Positions 26,201-33,583 of a stretch of DNA of 41,451 nt are shown piece after piece. The notes beneath the pieces are model-generated. The model had not been told where the DNA came from. It ran no database searches and saw only the letters and a list, made by a program, of their open reading frames with translations. The stretch lies in IMG/VR virus record IMGVR_UViG_3300020478_000019, positions 1 to 41,451 of that record; one strand, 5' to 3'. This stretch comes from a virus. Made by a program: the position numbers and the translations under genes. Position 1 is the stretch's first letter. Every line of letters begins with the position of its first letter.

Positions 26201-27235
26201 ACTGACTTGTCTGCTGGTTCTACAAATAGTATGACCGTTGATGCTGGTTCTGCTGGTCAGATTAAGTCATTCCAGTTTGAATCAACTGCAACAACTGTTC
26301 CACCTATTAAGACATCATCTAGTGTCAAGTGTGTTAACTTGAACGCTGATTTACTTGATGGTCTGTCAATGATAGACAATAACTGGACTTCTGGTGCATC
26401 TATTGTTGGTAGGGATAGTAATGGTGACTGTAAAGTACATGATATTACTGCTAACCTATTCCAAGGTGGATCTGGTGCTTTCCCATCAGGATTAACTGCT
26501 GGTGGATCTAATATTACTGGTTCATCTACTATTAATAACCTGACTGTCACTGGATCGTTCAATGCTGCGGCAGGAACAAACTTCGGTGGTAATGCTGATA
26601 CGGCAACTACTGCAACTCATGTTAATGGTACAAGTGGATGTGTTCTTTATCAGTCTGGTAACAACCAAACAACAACAGATAATGATCTGAAGTTTAATGG
26701 TAATAAACTGACTGTTAAGGACTTTGAGTGTACTGGTTCATTTACTGCAAATATTTCTGCACTGGTTCCTACTCTTGCTCAGAACGTTGCTGGTTCAGGT
26801 GGTAGGGTTCTTTATAATAGTTCTACTAACAATACCTCAGATTCAGGCAATCTAACATTTGATGGAACTAATCTAAGTTGTGGTGGTAACATTACTGCTT
26901 ATTCATCTGATATTAGACTTAAGACAGAGATTCACACGATTGAAAATGCCGTTGCGAAGGTATGTATGTTGAAGGGATTCACATATCAGTGGAACGACCT
27001 CGCCAAGGAAGAGATGGGATTTGACACTGAAGAGAGAATATCTGGTGTATCTGCCCAAGATGTTCAGAATGTATTACCAGAGGCAGTTAAACCTGCTCCT
27101 GCTAATGATAAGTATCTTACAGTACAATATGAGAAGTTGGTTCCTCTACTTATTGAATCTATTAAAGAACTTAAGTCAGAGATAGACCAGTTGAGACATG
27201 ACAAGGCGGATAGAATTACGAAGAACCACTACTAA
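20252..27235 (+). CDS. Giant tail fibre with C-terminal peptidase S74 chaperone domain
   Basis: 2327 residues. The N-terminal MPLSRLENFLKNAEGNILYVNPSDFDATD and the TRPFKTIQRALIEAA / AYPGVHYID block resemble right-handed beta-helix or pectate-lyase-like openings of cyanophage fibres. The long centre has repeated beta modules (AGAGYNNGSGIGTVIYA ... GGCGYGIGNTMTV; later, from about 1830, Asn/Thr-rich 'TNATITNGTINTL' repeats). The last 109 residues are an intramolecular chaperone: SSDIRLK carries Ser2219 and Lys2224 with the +5 spacing of the S74 Ser-Lys dyad, followed by GFTYQWND, RISGVSAQDVQNVLPEAV and a terminal coiled coil. S74 domains help the fibre trimerise and then cut themselves off before Ser2219. 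Likely host-recognition fibre. Confidence 0.8.
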   Translation: MPLSRLENFLKNAEGNILYVNPSDFDATDSIENRGNSQTRPFKTIQRALIEAARFSYQSGQNNDKIDRTTILAYPGVHYIDNRPGFTVTNNGGNAQFKQRKNAGWQTTTLSQFTTESNFDILDPNNELYKYNSTEGGAIMPRGTSIIGFDLRKTKLRPLYVPDPTNDLMQYAGVLRVTGTCYFTAFTIFDADIGKTAYYDYDSNTKAPTFSHHKLATFSFADGMNNVLIDGTDSQLTDLDMYYFKVAKAYGDSSGRPLGDYPTFTDFEPNVDEFRIVGDLAADPVGITSIKSGDGNTPSSTITVNTNKAHGLFKDTPVLITGITTAVNSYNGSFLVDEVTTANQFRFVTPNVPGNALPTAQEIQNSSVIIESDTVGSASPYVFNCSLRSVYGMNGLDCDGDKATGFKSMVCAQFTGISIQKDDNAFILYNPTTAIFNDTTTVSESEKPLHSNSKAIYKPTYETSHMRTRNNAVVQLVSVFAIAYARHFHAERGGDASITNSNSNFGQTALESSGFKPESFDRDDTGYITHVIPPREIIKEDSTASWLTFDTRKTIGIGVTDRLYLYGYDSPEILPPAEVDSFKVGARKGERMYLSLVNTLSGQAVQETYETPILMQVPSGIGTSHAKQYEVIRNSGVNAIISNVIQLKVNHQLVNGEKVRVFSNTGETPNGIVNDKVYYAISGGTLAADRIQLAATFNDASARRPITGLSNGGGKLFIRSTVSDKEPGDPGHPMQFDDGTYTINSVPNVIGGWYILGHPSTTYNSIFPSLNTIGVGVIGEETGTTFIKRRVDNRSLLDRLYRVRYVIPKEHTNARAPKPGYILQESKTVGIQSASYLTADLSNPTQLKNVKVIKNATYAANTLTYTTELAHRLQTGDLVTIRNVESANNSTGLFNIGFNGVHPVDAVQSTKKFTVSGISTDPGVFWNTVNQRTTQQQIEDLPTVQRSKANDTFSVYRVQENRPHVPGTSGQDGVYNLTMVCGSIPLDKDLGFGVSFKSFSQDVRHLYPQQDRDNYDADPQPAITHSSAKVVGEVVTNDKKKSITRESLSYFMQGQQVGYAVTGAVITGTGNTTVTLYTDVEHGFNPIKALTLTNAGAGYNNGSGIGTVIYAADLENAGLLGKNASAEIAVSAAGTITNVKLLDGGCGYGIGNTMTVSSFPAGAPAVAGVVEVTSIFQNRGDGLTLSGFETDELNGTFKIVDIPSSKSVSVEIGTSRTLSPYFIGRDDRRNPTYSLANIGVGVTYIDVTRETGIATLRTDNNHSLVAGNAFTIWGTKNELFEDRKFVVDGVEDALPLRSIVFNVGIITSGIATNYDTTANRLFGTGIRANGKSLSAGENNLAGRGSYFYTGISTTINSPLTSTDTTITLSSTDGFQRGDYCMINGEVVRFTSDNINNIIRGQFGTLASSAITGTTIKKIQVLPMELRRPSILRASGHTFEYLGYGSGNYSTSLPQKQDRVLSDSETLAAQKKELDGGTVVYTGMNDSGDFYTGYKRLSSITGEEEVIEAPVFTYTGDDAEAETIKRKSGVFDEVLIRESLTVEGGDNNNRTSQFYGPVNFTEKITNTSDDGIETINFSLRGDAPQGKFITVGISTPVGTKRSGDISFIGNPSAGGFLGHIFAEGEWRRFGVVSQERDRNFLKVDQIGIGQSGVGAFNFKDSLEVNGVVKVKDLYVAGVVTFAANQAFAGVSYDTLVVKKVANFWGYNTTGGTSPAGLPWADHGYYTIVDEGGTSRLNNIEVVGTYCTFKPASQIVIEGPMKSTFAGVSTFEGTLKVGNLESTGGTFNGTYVNASNGSFGTLEAVNQLYAKAGLCTDLHVTVGVVTNGLYADIGITTLSHVTTEYVNTANIYSGIVTNLNVTNTATIANATITNETTTNATITNGTINTLTCPTGNFTDINFTDDLIGPDAYFSNDVDSDAMTTRQIGSKYGANPGNNAHQLHVFANAGFYTCITGYACTMERINMKSTGDGVCSPKIYANTGIITDLSAGSTNSMTVDAGSAGQIKSFQFESTATTVPPIKTSSSVKCVNLNADLLDGLSMIDNNWTSGASIVGRDSNGDCKVHDITANLFQGGSGAFPSGLTAGGSNITGSSTINNLTVTGSFNAAAGTNFGGNADTATTATHVNGTSGCVLYQSGNNQTTTDNDLKFNGNKLTVKDFECTGSFTANISALVPTLAQNVAGSGGRVLYNSSTNNTSDSGNLTFDGTNLSCGGNITAYSSDIRLKTEIHTIENAVAKVCMLKGFTYQWNDLAKEEMGFDTEERISGVSAQDVQNVLPEAVKPAPANDKYLTVQYEKLVPLLIESIKELKSEIDQLRHDKADRITKNHY

Positions 27236-27462
27236 TGGCAGAGAAATATCAACCTACACAATTTAATGAAGGTGACTGGTGGTGTGAGGCGAGGATGGGC
27301 ATTAAAGAAGTCCGAATCGTTCATCACACCTTAGAGGAGTATATGAAAAATACTAAGGATATACCAGAGGATCATCTATCATATCTGGAACATATGCACT
27401 CCAAACTCTTTGGTATGATTGCAGAGTTTAATTTTGTATTTCAAAAACCGCACGATAAATAG
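27235..27462 (+). CDS. Small protein, unknown function
   Basis: 75 residues, starting in a TAATGG overlap with the fibre stop. Sequence has EGDWWCEARMGIKEVRIVHHTLEEYMK and a helical C-terminus (HLSYLEHMHSKLFGMIAEFNFV). No family recognised. Directly behind the fibre gene, so co-translated; a fibre-associated or assembly role is possible but unproven. Confidence 0.55.
   Translation: MAEKYQPTQFNEGDWWCEARMGIKEVRIVHHTLEEYMKNTKDIPEDHLSYLEHMHSKLFGMIAEFNFVFQKPHDK
27454..27461 (+). promoter_or_regulatory. Possible late promoter (GATAAATA)
   Basis: GATAAATA, overlapping the stop codon of the preceding ORF and 20 bases before the next ATG. It differs from the CTAAATA motif at the first two bases but resembles the T4 TATAAATA box. 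The 19-base gap and the TTATTATG start favour an initiation site here. Weak evidence. Confidence 0.35.
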
Positions 27463-27481
27463 TTTTAACTGATACCTTATT

Positions 27482-28252
27482 ATGGATTTGAATTTTGTTG
27501 ATGCCAAGGACATAAGAGTCTCTGACGAATTACAATATCAAATTAATAAAATAGATGACGTTCATCCAGTTATCATAGTAGATAATGTTCTGGAGAATCC
27601 TCATGGTTTTATTGAGAATATTGTTCAGAAGACACCTTTACAGTTTAATAATAAGGTACAGACTAGCGATATAGTATTTCCAGGCCATCAAGTACATTTG
27701 GGATTAGATTTTCCAGAGATTAATCTCTTGGTAGGTCATTTAATACAGAAATATACTGATTTTACACAGATAGAACAGGAAGATTTGGTATTTTCATATC
27801 AAATCAACGTAATGAATAGTGATGTAGAGGTTGAGAGGATATGTATGCAACCTCATGTTGATCCAGCAATGTTTGCGTTTGTTATATACTTGAATGAACC
27901 AGAACAATGTAGAGGAGGCACTTCATTCTTTAGTCATAGTGCATGTGGTGTGACTAACATGGAACATGTACATAAACCATTCAAGAGAACCGAAGAATAC
28001 TGGAATCTGAAGGAATGGTTGTATGATTTTAAAGATAAGAAGTTTGATAAGATAGATTGTGATAGTATGTTGATGGAAGATGTATATGAAGAGGAATATT
28101 TTGTTCCAATGCAATTTAACAGGTTGATATTATATCCATCTTATGTTTGGCATACTGCCATGATGAAGAAAGGATGGTATAATCACGATCAAGGAATGGA
28201 TAGAGTTTCTATCTCTGGGTTTATTCATCCTGATTGTTTTGGTGTATCGTGA
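27482..28252 (+). CDS. 2OG-Fe(II) oxygenase-like protein (DUF6445-like)
   Basis: 256 residues, paralogue of the 19477 gene. CMQPHVDPAMFAFVIYLNEPEQCRGGTSFF supplies His125-x-Asp127, LYPSYVWHTAMM supplies His224, and MDRVSISGFIHP supplies Arg241. The HPVIIVDNVLENPHGFIENIV opening is the same as in the paralogue (MIIENIYKNPDEVRELC). Start in the TTATTATG context without a Shine-Dalgarno. Substrate unknown; lies between fibre and further oxygenase genes. Confidence 0.7.
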   Translation: MDLNFVDAKDIRVSDELQYQINKIDDVHPVIIVDNVLENPHGFIENIVQKTPLQFNNKVQTSDIVFPGHQVHLGLDFPEINLLVGHLIQKYTDFTQIEQEDLVFSYQINVMNSDVEVERICMQPHVDPAMFAFVIYLNEPEQCRGGTSFFSHSACGVTNMEHVHKPFKRTEEYWNLKEWLYDFKDKKFDKIDCDSMLMEDVYEEEYFVPMQFNRLILYPSYVWHTAMMKKGWYNHDQGMDRVSISGFIHPDCFGVS

Positions 28253-28256
28253 CTAA

Positions 28257-28811
28257 ATGGAATTACTTCACAATATCTTTCATTATAGGAATGTTCTACA
28301 TGAAACAGATCACAAAAGGTTATTAGATCTATGTGATACATATGACTGGCCTGATCCAACTCCACCAGATGCTGATACTTTATATGATATAAAGGGATTT
28401 AGATCCCATGTATTGTTATCTAAGGATGAAGAGATATATGGTTTGATTCATAAGGCAATGTTGAGAACAATGCCTAAGATATATAAAGACTATTCTGATA
28501 GATTACCAACGGATTTATACGATAAATATTCAGGATACTGGTTATGTAAATATCCTGAAGGTGGATACCTATCTATTCATTCAGATTCTGACGCTGATGC
28601 TGCATCTGTAACTGCATCATTTAATATCAACAATGATTATGAGGGTGGTGAGATATGTTTTTGGAATGACCATTGCCTAGATAGGCATGAGAACTCAATA
28701 CATGTTTATCCTAGTAATCATCTGTTTATGCACGAAGTTAAACCAGTAACTAAGGGTAGTAGATATTCTGTTATCACTTGGTTCAGTTATCAAAAAGGAA
28801 GACAATGGTAG
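28257..28811 (+). CDS. 2OG-Fe(II) oxygenase, prolyl-4-hydroxylase type
   Basis: 184 residues, canonical: YLSIHSDSDADAASVTASFNIN gives His108-x-Asp110, DYEGGEICFWND the 'GGel.f' strand, SNHLFMHEVKPV gives His159, and GSRYSVITWFSY gives Arg169. This layout is the P4Hc/PF13640 type. A 4-base gap separates it from the previous oxygenase and its end overlaps the next start by 7 bases. Substrate unknown. Confidence 0.8.
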   Translation: MELLHNIFHYRNVLHETDHKRLLDLCDTYDWPDPTPPDADTLYDIKGFRSHVLLSKDEEIYGLIHKAMLRTMPKIYKDYSDRLPTDLYDKYSGYWLCKYPEGGYLSIHSDSDADAASVTASFNINNDYEGGEICFWNDHCLDRHENSIHVYPSNHLFMHEVKPVTKGSRYSVITWFSYQKGRQW

Positions 28812-29833
28812 ATCTAGAGAATCTAAGTATAGTATCTAATTCAGGTAGGTTTCCTAATCTACTGAATAATACTGATATTGATAATATCAGACAGATTGTT
28901 GATGCTCATCCAGATCTATTCAATGGATCTAATAAAATAGATAATGGTGGTGCATTATTTAAGACTCTTAAGAGTGATGGTAGTACAGAACCAACTAAGT
29001 ATGGGTTTAGATTTAGTATACCTACAGGACTAACACAGTATCAGTTCTGGGATGGAACTATATCAGATAATAAGTTATACCAATACCTTGCAGGTGAGAA
29101 AGGATTATATTTTGAAGCAGGTAAACCAGATGCTCCAGTAGAAGAACATATTGCTTTTGAACCAATTCCATTGTTTAAACCAACAATAGAGGCATTATGT
29201 CAACTTGCTACTGAATATACAGGTAATACAGATACAACTCCATTAAGTGATTTCTTATCCCTATTAGATAATATATTAACCACAGTGACAGATTATCAAA
29301 TATCATATATGGTTATTAATAGGTCTAACAAATCATTTAAGATAGGATTAGATAAGACATCAGATAGTGTTGTATCTGATGATTTATTTACAGCAATGGG
29401 TACAAGATCTAACACTAAAGTATATCAGAGTTGTCAGTCTGTATCTGGGATGGTAGATAAGGTTATAGCAGATCCACATTCTAAGGTAGATCTTTTGATA
29501 GAATTTAATTCTACTGGATTAGTTAAAGAGATGGGATATGCTATGACAGTAGTTCGTAAGAAAGGTGCTCCAAAAGGAACTAGTCCTCAAGATAATATAG
29601 GACTGTTTAATGAACGTGTTGCATCACACAACAGTTCAATAGAACTTATTGCATTTAATGCCAAGTACTTTGATTGGTTACCTGATAATTGGGTAGATGA
29701 GATATCTCAATGGGAGACAGCATCAAACATAGAGGCAATATATGGTGCTACAGTATTAACTGCTGAGAAGGAAGGAACAAGAACTCAGTTGCAGTATGGA
29801 TTTGATGGACCTATAGACGGCACACAATACTAG
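28805..29833 (+). CDS. Conserved hypothetical, probable virion protein
   Basis: 342 residues from ATG at 28805 (an upstream in-frame start at 28778 would lie deep inside the oxygenase gene and is less likely). Mixed beta/alpha composition: TKYGFRFSIPTGLTQYQFWDG, LYFEAGKPDAPVEEHIAFEPIPLFKP, DLLIEFNSTGLVKEMGYAMTVVRKK. No known motif. The stop is part of the palindrome CTAG (29830-29833) that also ends the convergent adhesin gene. Position among fibre genes suggests a structural role; this is inference. Confidence 0.5.
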   Translation: MVDLENLSIVSNSGRFPNLLNNTDIDNIRQIVDAHPDLFNGSNKIDNGGALFKTLKSDGSTEPTKYGFRFSIPTGLTQYQFWDGTISDNKLYQYLAGEKGLYFEAGKPDAPVEEHIAFEPIPLFKPTIEALCQLATEYTGNTDTTPLSDFLSLLDNILTTVTDYQISYMVINRSNKSFKIGLDKTSDSVVSDDLFTAMGTRSNTKVYQSCQSVSGMVDKVIADPHSKVDLLIEFNSTGLVKEMGYAMTVVRKKGAPKGTSPQDNIGLFNERVASHNSSIELIAFNAKYFDWLPDNWVDEISQWETASNIEAIYGATVLTAEKEGTRTQLQYGFDGPIDGTQY

Positions 29834-31401
29834 GTATATCTGCTTCCATTATGACTGTAGGATGCTTTACCTGCAGCATTTCCTGAACCACCTCCACCAT
29901 TTCCACCAACACCGTTACCTTGTCCGCCACAACCATGTTGTGAACAACATCCTGGCAGACCAGTGTTTCCTGCATTACCATTAGATCCACTACCTTCACA
30001 TTCTCCACCTGCTCCGCCATTACCGCCGGAACCACCTTGTCCTGCATTATTTCCTCCTTGCGCTCCTGCACCTCCGCTCTTACCTGCAATCCATTGGTTA
30101 TAGTCTTCTTCTAAGTTGTACCAAGTATTATTTGCACTGCCCCAGATATATCCTTTACCACGTCCACCTTCTCCGCCTGCACCACCATTACCTCCATTAC
30201 CTCCATTTCCATGACAATTCCTGTGGTGACTCCAACAGAACCAACCACCGCATGAGTAGTGTCCATTGTGACCACCATTTCCACCTCTGCCGCCGTTGCC
30301 GCCGCCTCCTCCGCCGCCACCGCCGCCTTTGATCTTGTTATTCCATGTATCATTGTCTATCTTTACTGGTACTGCAAGGTGTATGACATAACCTCCATTG
30401 CCACCATTACCACCGCCAGAACCGCCACGGTTACCTGAATGACCTCTAGAGTGACCTGCAACCGCATCATATTCAATAGTACCTCCACCACTATTATTGA
30501 ATCTTATTGATGGTTGATTCTCTGCCTCAGGTCCGGCATGACCTCCCATTGATACCTTCTTGTTTAGATTAGAAGTCCATATTGTATCTCCAAAGACTTC
30601 CCATCTTGATTTCATGTGCATCCAGTTACCATTAATAAGTGCAGTACACTTACTAACTGTATTTCTGAAGTTATTGAATGATATTGTACCACTTGTAGGT
30701 ACATTGTTATTTTGACTGATATTTACAACTGCTCCTCCTCTATAGTATCCACTAATAGAATTACCTCCATTAAATGCACTCTTAAGAGAACTCATGGATA
30801 TAGATCCACTTCCAAACTGAGTTGTATAGTTTATACTTAAGGCACCATCTCCTACAATTCCACTGGATATGTCCTCTAGTGCATAGTTTGATACATCAGA
30901 GAATGATTGAGATATTCCAGCATCATATGACATTTCATAGACTTTATCGTTATCCTCTGTATCAATAACAAATATTTGATTAGGATCTGCGTCATAGTGT
31001 TTGGCAACACCATTCATAAATTTAACTATATCTTTTACATCTCTATTAGAGGTAAAGTTACCACCATTACGTCTGAATATTGGATTAACATAGATTGTAC
31101 CTGATGGTGAGTTAGTTGCACACAGATACTTATGTAATGATAAGTCGTCTTCTAATCTTTCTGCTGATGGTACAATATGAATTGTTTTAGAACCATTTGT
31201 AGTTCTAGACTCATCATAGTCGTCATCATGGAACCAGATATAACAATAGAAGTCACCTACAGTTGCGAGTGACTTATATACCCTATCATGCCATACCAGA
31301 TGTTTGGCAACAGGAGCATAGGGAGATCTAGTACCCTCTGGGTCTAGTTCTTGTTCTCTTTCTTGTTGCTCTGCAAGAGCGTTACCTGTTAACTCAGACA
31401 T
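29830..31401 (-). CDS. Glycine-rich tail-tip adhesin, gp38-like polyglycine domain
   Basis: 523 residues. The N-terminal third is mixed (VWHDRVYKSLATVGDFYCYIWFHDDD). The middle has GALSINYTTQFGSGSISMSSLKSAFNGG and PTSGTISFNNFRN, the 'iSmSdlr...iSlsnf' strands found in phage fibre tips. From about residue 300 the chain is extremely glycine-rich (a run of ten Gly, plus GNGGNGGAGGEGG types) with scattered Cys, His and Trp. In T2/T6/S16-type phages the gp38 adhesin uses a polyglycine-II sandwich to bind receptors, and this looks alike by composition. It is on the opposite strand and convergent with the 28805 gene. Receptor binding is inference. Confidence 0.6.
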   Translation of the reverse strand: MSELTGNALAEQQEREQELDPEGTRSPYAPVAKHLVWHDRVYKSLATVGDFYCYIWFHDDDYDESRTTNGSKTIHIVPSAERLEDDLSLHKYLCATNSPSGTIYVNPIFRRNGGNFTSNRDVKDIVKFMNGVAKHYDADPNQIFVIDTEDNDKVYEMSYDAGISQSFSDVSNYALEDISSGIVGDGALSINYTTQFGSGSISMSSLKSAFNGGNSISGYYRGGAVVNISQNNNVPTSGTISFNNFRNTVSKCTALINGNWMHMKSRWEVFGDTIWTSNLNKKVSMGGHAGPEAENQPSIRFNNSGGGTIEYDAVAGHSRGHSGNRGGSGGGNGGNGGYVIHLAVPVKIDNDTWNNKIKGGGGGGGGGGNGGRGGNGGHNGHYSCGGWFCWSHHRNCHGNGGNGGNGGAGGEGGRGKGYIWGSANNTWYNLEEDYNQWIAGKSGGAGAQGGNNAGQGGSGGNGGAGGECEGSGSNGNAGNTGLPGCCSQHGCGGQGNGVGGNGGGGSGNAAGKASYSHNGSRYT

Positions 31402-31427
31402 GTACGGAAGATACTATATCACATGCT

Positions 31428-31445
31428 TATTTAGTTCTCTAAATA
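31428..31445. promoter_or_regulatory. Divergent pair of late promoters
   Basis: TATTTAG (31428-31434, the minus-strand CTAAATA) and CTAAATA (31439-31445), separated by TTCT, form an inverted repeat between the adhesin gene on the minus strand and the 31478 gene on the plus strand. A TATAAT box at 31449-31454 adds a possible sigma70 -10 element on the plus strand. Confidence 0.65.
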
Positions 31446-31477
31446 TGGTATAATATATAATAAAACTGGACGTTATT

Positions 31478-31660
31478 ATGGCAGAGTCTAATCACAAGGC
31501 AAATTTACAACAAAGAGCGCAACAACTACAACAGGAGTTGCAGGAAATGTCTAAGCAATTTGATGTAAAGAAAGAGGAATTTTTGAAAGTTCAGGGTGCA
31601 TTGGAAATGCTACAGGTCATTGAGAATGAAAACAATGCAACAGATAGTAAGGGAACTTGA
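31478..31660 (+). CDS. Small coiled-coil protein, unknown function
   Basis: 60 residues, nearly all predicted helix with Gln/Glu heptads (NLQQRAQQLQQELQEMSKQFDVKKEEFLKVQGALEML). Start in TTATTATG context behind late and -10 promoter boxes. Overlaps the next ORF by 35 bases. No family recognised. Confidence 0.6.
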   Translation: MAESNHKANLQQRAQQLQQELQEMSKQFDVKKEEFLKVQGALEMLQVIENENNATDSKGT

Positions 31661-31859
31661 TGATCTAATCATAGATGATTCAAAACATCCTGATAGACTA
31701 TACAAAAAATATAGGGATCACGACAAAAAACGAGAGGATGCCACCACAGAAGCGAGTCCAGTCTATAAACTGGCACAAGACGTGGTAGACAGGACTGAAA
31801 GATCGTGTTATAGTACGATTGCAACGAACAAAGGTAATGTCTTTACCTCCCTCCATTAA
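31626..31859 (+). CDS. Small charged protein, unknown function
   Basis: 77 residues from ATG at 31626 (MKTMQQIVRELDDLII), or 74 from ATG at 31635. The sequence LIIDDSKHPDRLYKKYRDHDKKREDATTEASPVYKLAQDVVDRTERSCYS is hydrophilic and helical. Overlaps the upstream ORF (35 bases) and the downstream one (23 bases). The strongly biased charge and operon fit make it believable; function not recognised. Confidence 0.5.
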   Translation: MKTMQQIVRELDDLIIDDSKHPDRLYKKYRDHDKKREDATTEASPVYKLAQDVVDRTERSCYSTIATNKGNVFTSLH

Positions 31860-33102
31860 AGAATATGTGCCACTGGGGTATACTACTCCATCAGAGGCAT
31901 ATGTTTATCGTTATACTAATCTCAACAATGGGATGATGTATATTGGTTATCATGTAGGGATACCAGAGGATACTTACCTAGAAAGTTCTGAGCACTCTGA
32001 CTTTCGTGCATTGATGGCAGGTTCTGAACCTGTGTTCAAGTATGAAATACTTTATTATGGTACTAAATCTGAAATGCAGAATCAAGAACACCAACTGTTG
32101 AAAGAAGTGGATGCTCGGAACAATCCATTATTCTACAACCAAAGTAATGGAACGCCTGCGTTCTCTCAAAAATCTCTGAACATCCAAAAATGTAAAGATA
32201 TTGATGAAAGACGTATAAAAGGTGAATTTAATATAGGAAAACAACCACTTGCAAAATATAAAGATATTTCTCGTTATCAAGCAAGGGCAGAAGAATTAAA
32301 TTTAAAAGCAGTTCGTAAGATTAAAGGATTAATTGAAGCAAATGGTGGAAATACTGATAATTGTGACCCAATCTTTATTGTAAATGATGAATTAATTAAT
32401 GGCAATCATACTCTTGAAGCAATATTACAGTGTAAGAAAACTATAGATGTACCTGTAGCAGTATTACCTGACGAGATTGCTCAAACTCTTACTTCTCTTG
32501 AGATTGATTTTTTATCTAAACTTGCAAATAAAGAAGATACTAAGGTTAAAACACCTAATAGTAAGAAAGATTTTGTTAAAATCTTGGTTCAATGTAAGTT
32601 AGATGATCCTAAGTTTGACTTTAATTCTGCTAAAGCACTTGAAATACTTCAAGAGTGTAATGTTAGAACTAAGAATGAGATTACTTCTATTAAGAAGATG
32701 GCAAAATCTCAGTATGTTACAGAGAAGAATGCTTTACAAGGTAAGATTAGAATTGAATGGGATCGTGCAGCAAATCAGAAGGTAATTGAAACTAAAGTAG
32801 AAAACTTTAGAACACATGATACTATGTCATTTGCTGCTTCTTCAGGACATACAAATAAATTAGATACATTACTTATCAGTTATATTAATCTTAATCCTAA
32901 CAAACCTCATATAGTTGTAGTGATCTATCATCCAAGTGATGAAGCAGAAGAAGCATGGAATAGAAATGAAAGATCATCAAGATATGAAAGATATATGGAT
33001 TTCTTTGAGAATATGATTGTACCTGAGTTAGATGGAATACCAGTTGAAAGAACTATAAGATTTGAAGAATTGACTTCATACAAATATGATAGAAGTATTT
33101 GA
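31837..33102 (+). CDS. GIY-YIG-like plus ParB/Srx-like domain protein
   Basis: About 421 residues from ATG at 31837; a TTG at 31819 would add six. Residues 21-45 (YVYRYTNLNNGMMYIGYHVG) match the GIY-YIG nuclease core, with a Glu in NQEHQLLKEVDA as the likely later acidic residue. Around 180-215, DPIFIVNDELINGNHTLEAIL...DVPVAVLPD matches the ParB-like nuclease/Srx core (pi.V...g.l.dGhhr..A), with GNHT in place of GNHR. The C-terminal third (KIRIEWDRAANQKVIETKVENF) is unassigned. It could be a homing-type nuclease or a DNA-modification or host-takeover factor. It overlaps the following oxygenase by 17 bases. Confidence 0.5.
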   Translation: MSLPPSIKEYVPLGYTTPSEAYVYRYTNLNNGMMYIGYHVGIPEDTYLESSEHSDFRALMAGSEPVFKYEILYYGTKSEMQNQEHQLLKEVDARNNPLFYNQSNGTPAFSQKSLNIQKCKDIDERRIKGEFNIGKQPLAKYKDISRYQARAEELNLKAVRKIKGLIEANGGNTDNCDPIFIVNDELINGNHTLEAILQCKKTIDVPVAVLPDEIAQTLTSLEIDFLSKLANKEDTKVKTPNSKKDFVKILVQCKLDDPKFDFNSAKALEILQECNVRTKNEITSIKKMAKSQYVTEKNALQGKIRIEWDRAANQKVIETKVENFRTHDTMSFAASSGHTNKLDTLLISYINLNPNKPHIVVVIYHPSDEAEEAWNRNERSSRYERYMDFFENMIVPELDGIPVERTIRFEELTSYKYDRSI

Positions 33103-33583
33103 TGATTACTTGCCTTTAGAGGTATTTAAAACTATCAAGGAGTATGCTCTTAGTGAGCATATTCCTTGGTATTTTTCTAGCAAATCTGTATATGAAGATG
33201 ATAATTGTCCACAGTTCTCTCATACATTATATGGAGACTTTGAACCAATTAGTGATGTTTGGTCTATAATTAGACCAGTGATGGCAACACTGGATCCAAT
33301 AGGATTGTACCGTATTAAGTTTAACTCAACTCCAAGAACATCAGAGATAATTAAGAAACCTTTACATTATGATATTAGTGATGCTGAAGGCAATGTACCT
33401 AACTATAATGTGTGTATAATATACATTAACGATAACAATGGTTATACATATTTCGAGGACAATCAGAAAGTAGAATCTAAAGCAAATAGAGCAGTTATAT
33501 TCTCAGGTGATGTATTACATGCAGGTACATCTTGCACTGATTCAAATACTCGTGTAGTGTTAAATATTGACTATTCAAAATGA
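33086..33583 (+). CDS. 2OG-Fe(II) oxygenase-like protein
   Basis: 165 residues. KKPLHYDISDAEGNVPNYNVCIIYIN gives His94-x-Asp96, VIFSGDVLHAGTSC gives His145, and TRVVLNIDYSK gives Arg156. It is the first of four consecutive oxygenase-like genes ending at 35579. It overlaps the GIY-YIG/ParB-like ORF by 17 bases and the next gene by 4. Substrate unknown. Confidence 0.7.
   Translation: MIEVFDDYLPLEVFKTIKEYALSEHIPWYFSSKSVYEDDNCPQFSHTLYGDFEPISDVWSIIRPVMATLDPIGLYRIKFNSTPRTSEIIKKPLHYDISDAEGNVPNYNVCIIYINDNNGYTYFEDNQKVESKANRAVIFSGDVLHAGTSCTDSNTRVVLNIDYSK

Noticed and set aside
28252-28259. CTAAATG at 28253 and 36294 as late promoters
   Set aside because: The last base differs from the motif, and both sit at coupled gene junctions with no room for initiation.
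29811-30353. Extra ORFs on both strands within the glycine-rich gene
   Set aside because: Glycine codon repeats give stop-free shadows; compositions are unnatural (runs of Val/Ala/Met or His/Leu).
29870-30440. CRISPR-like short repeats
   Set aside because: The repeated CCACCATTACC-type units are in-frame Gly/Asn codons without fixed repeat length or unique spacers.
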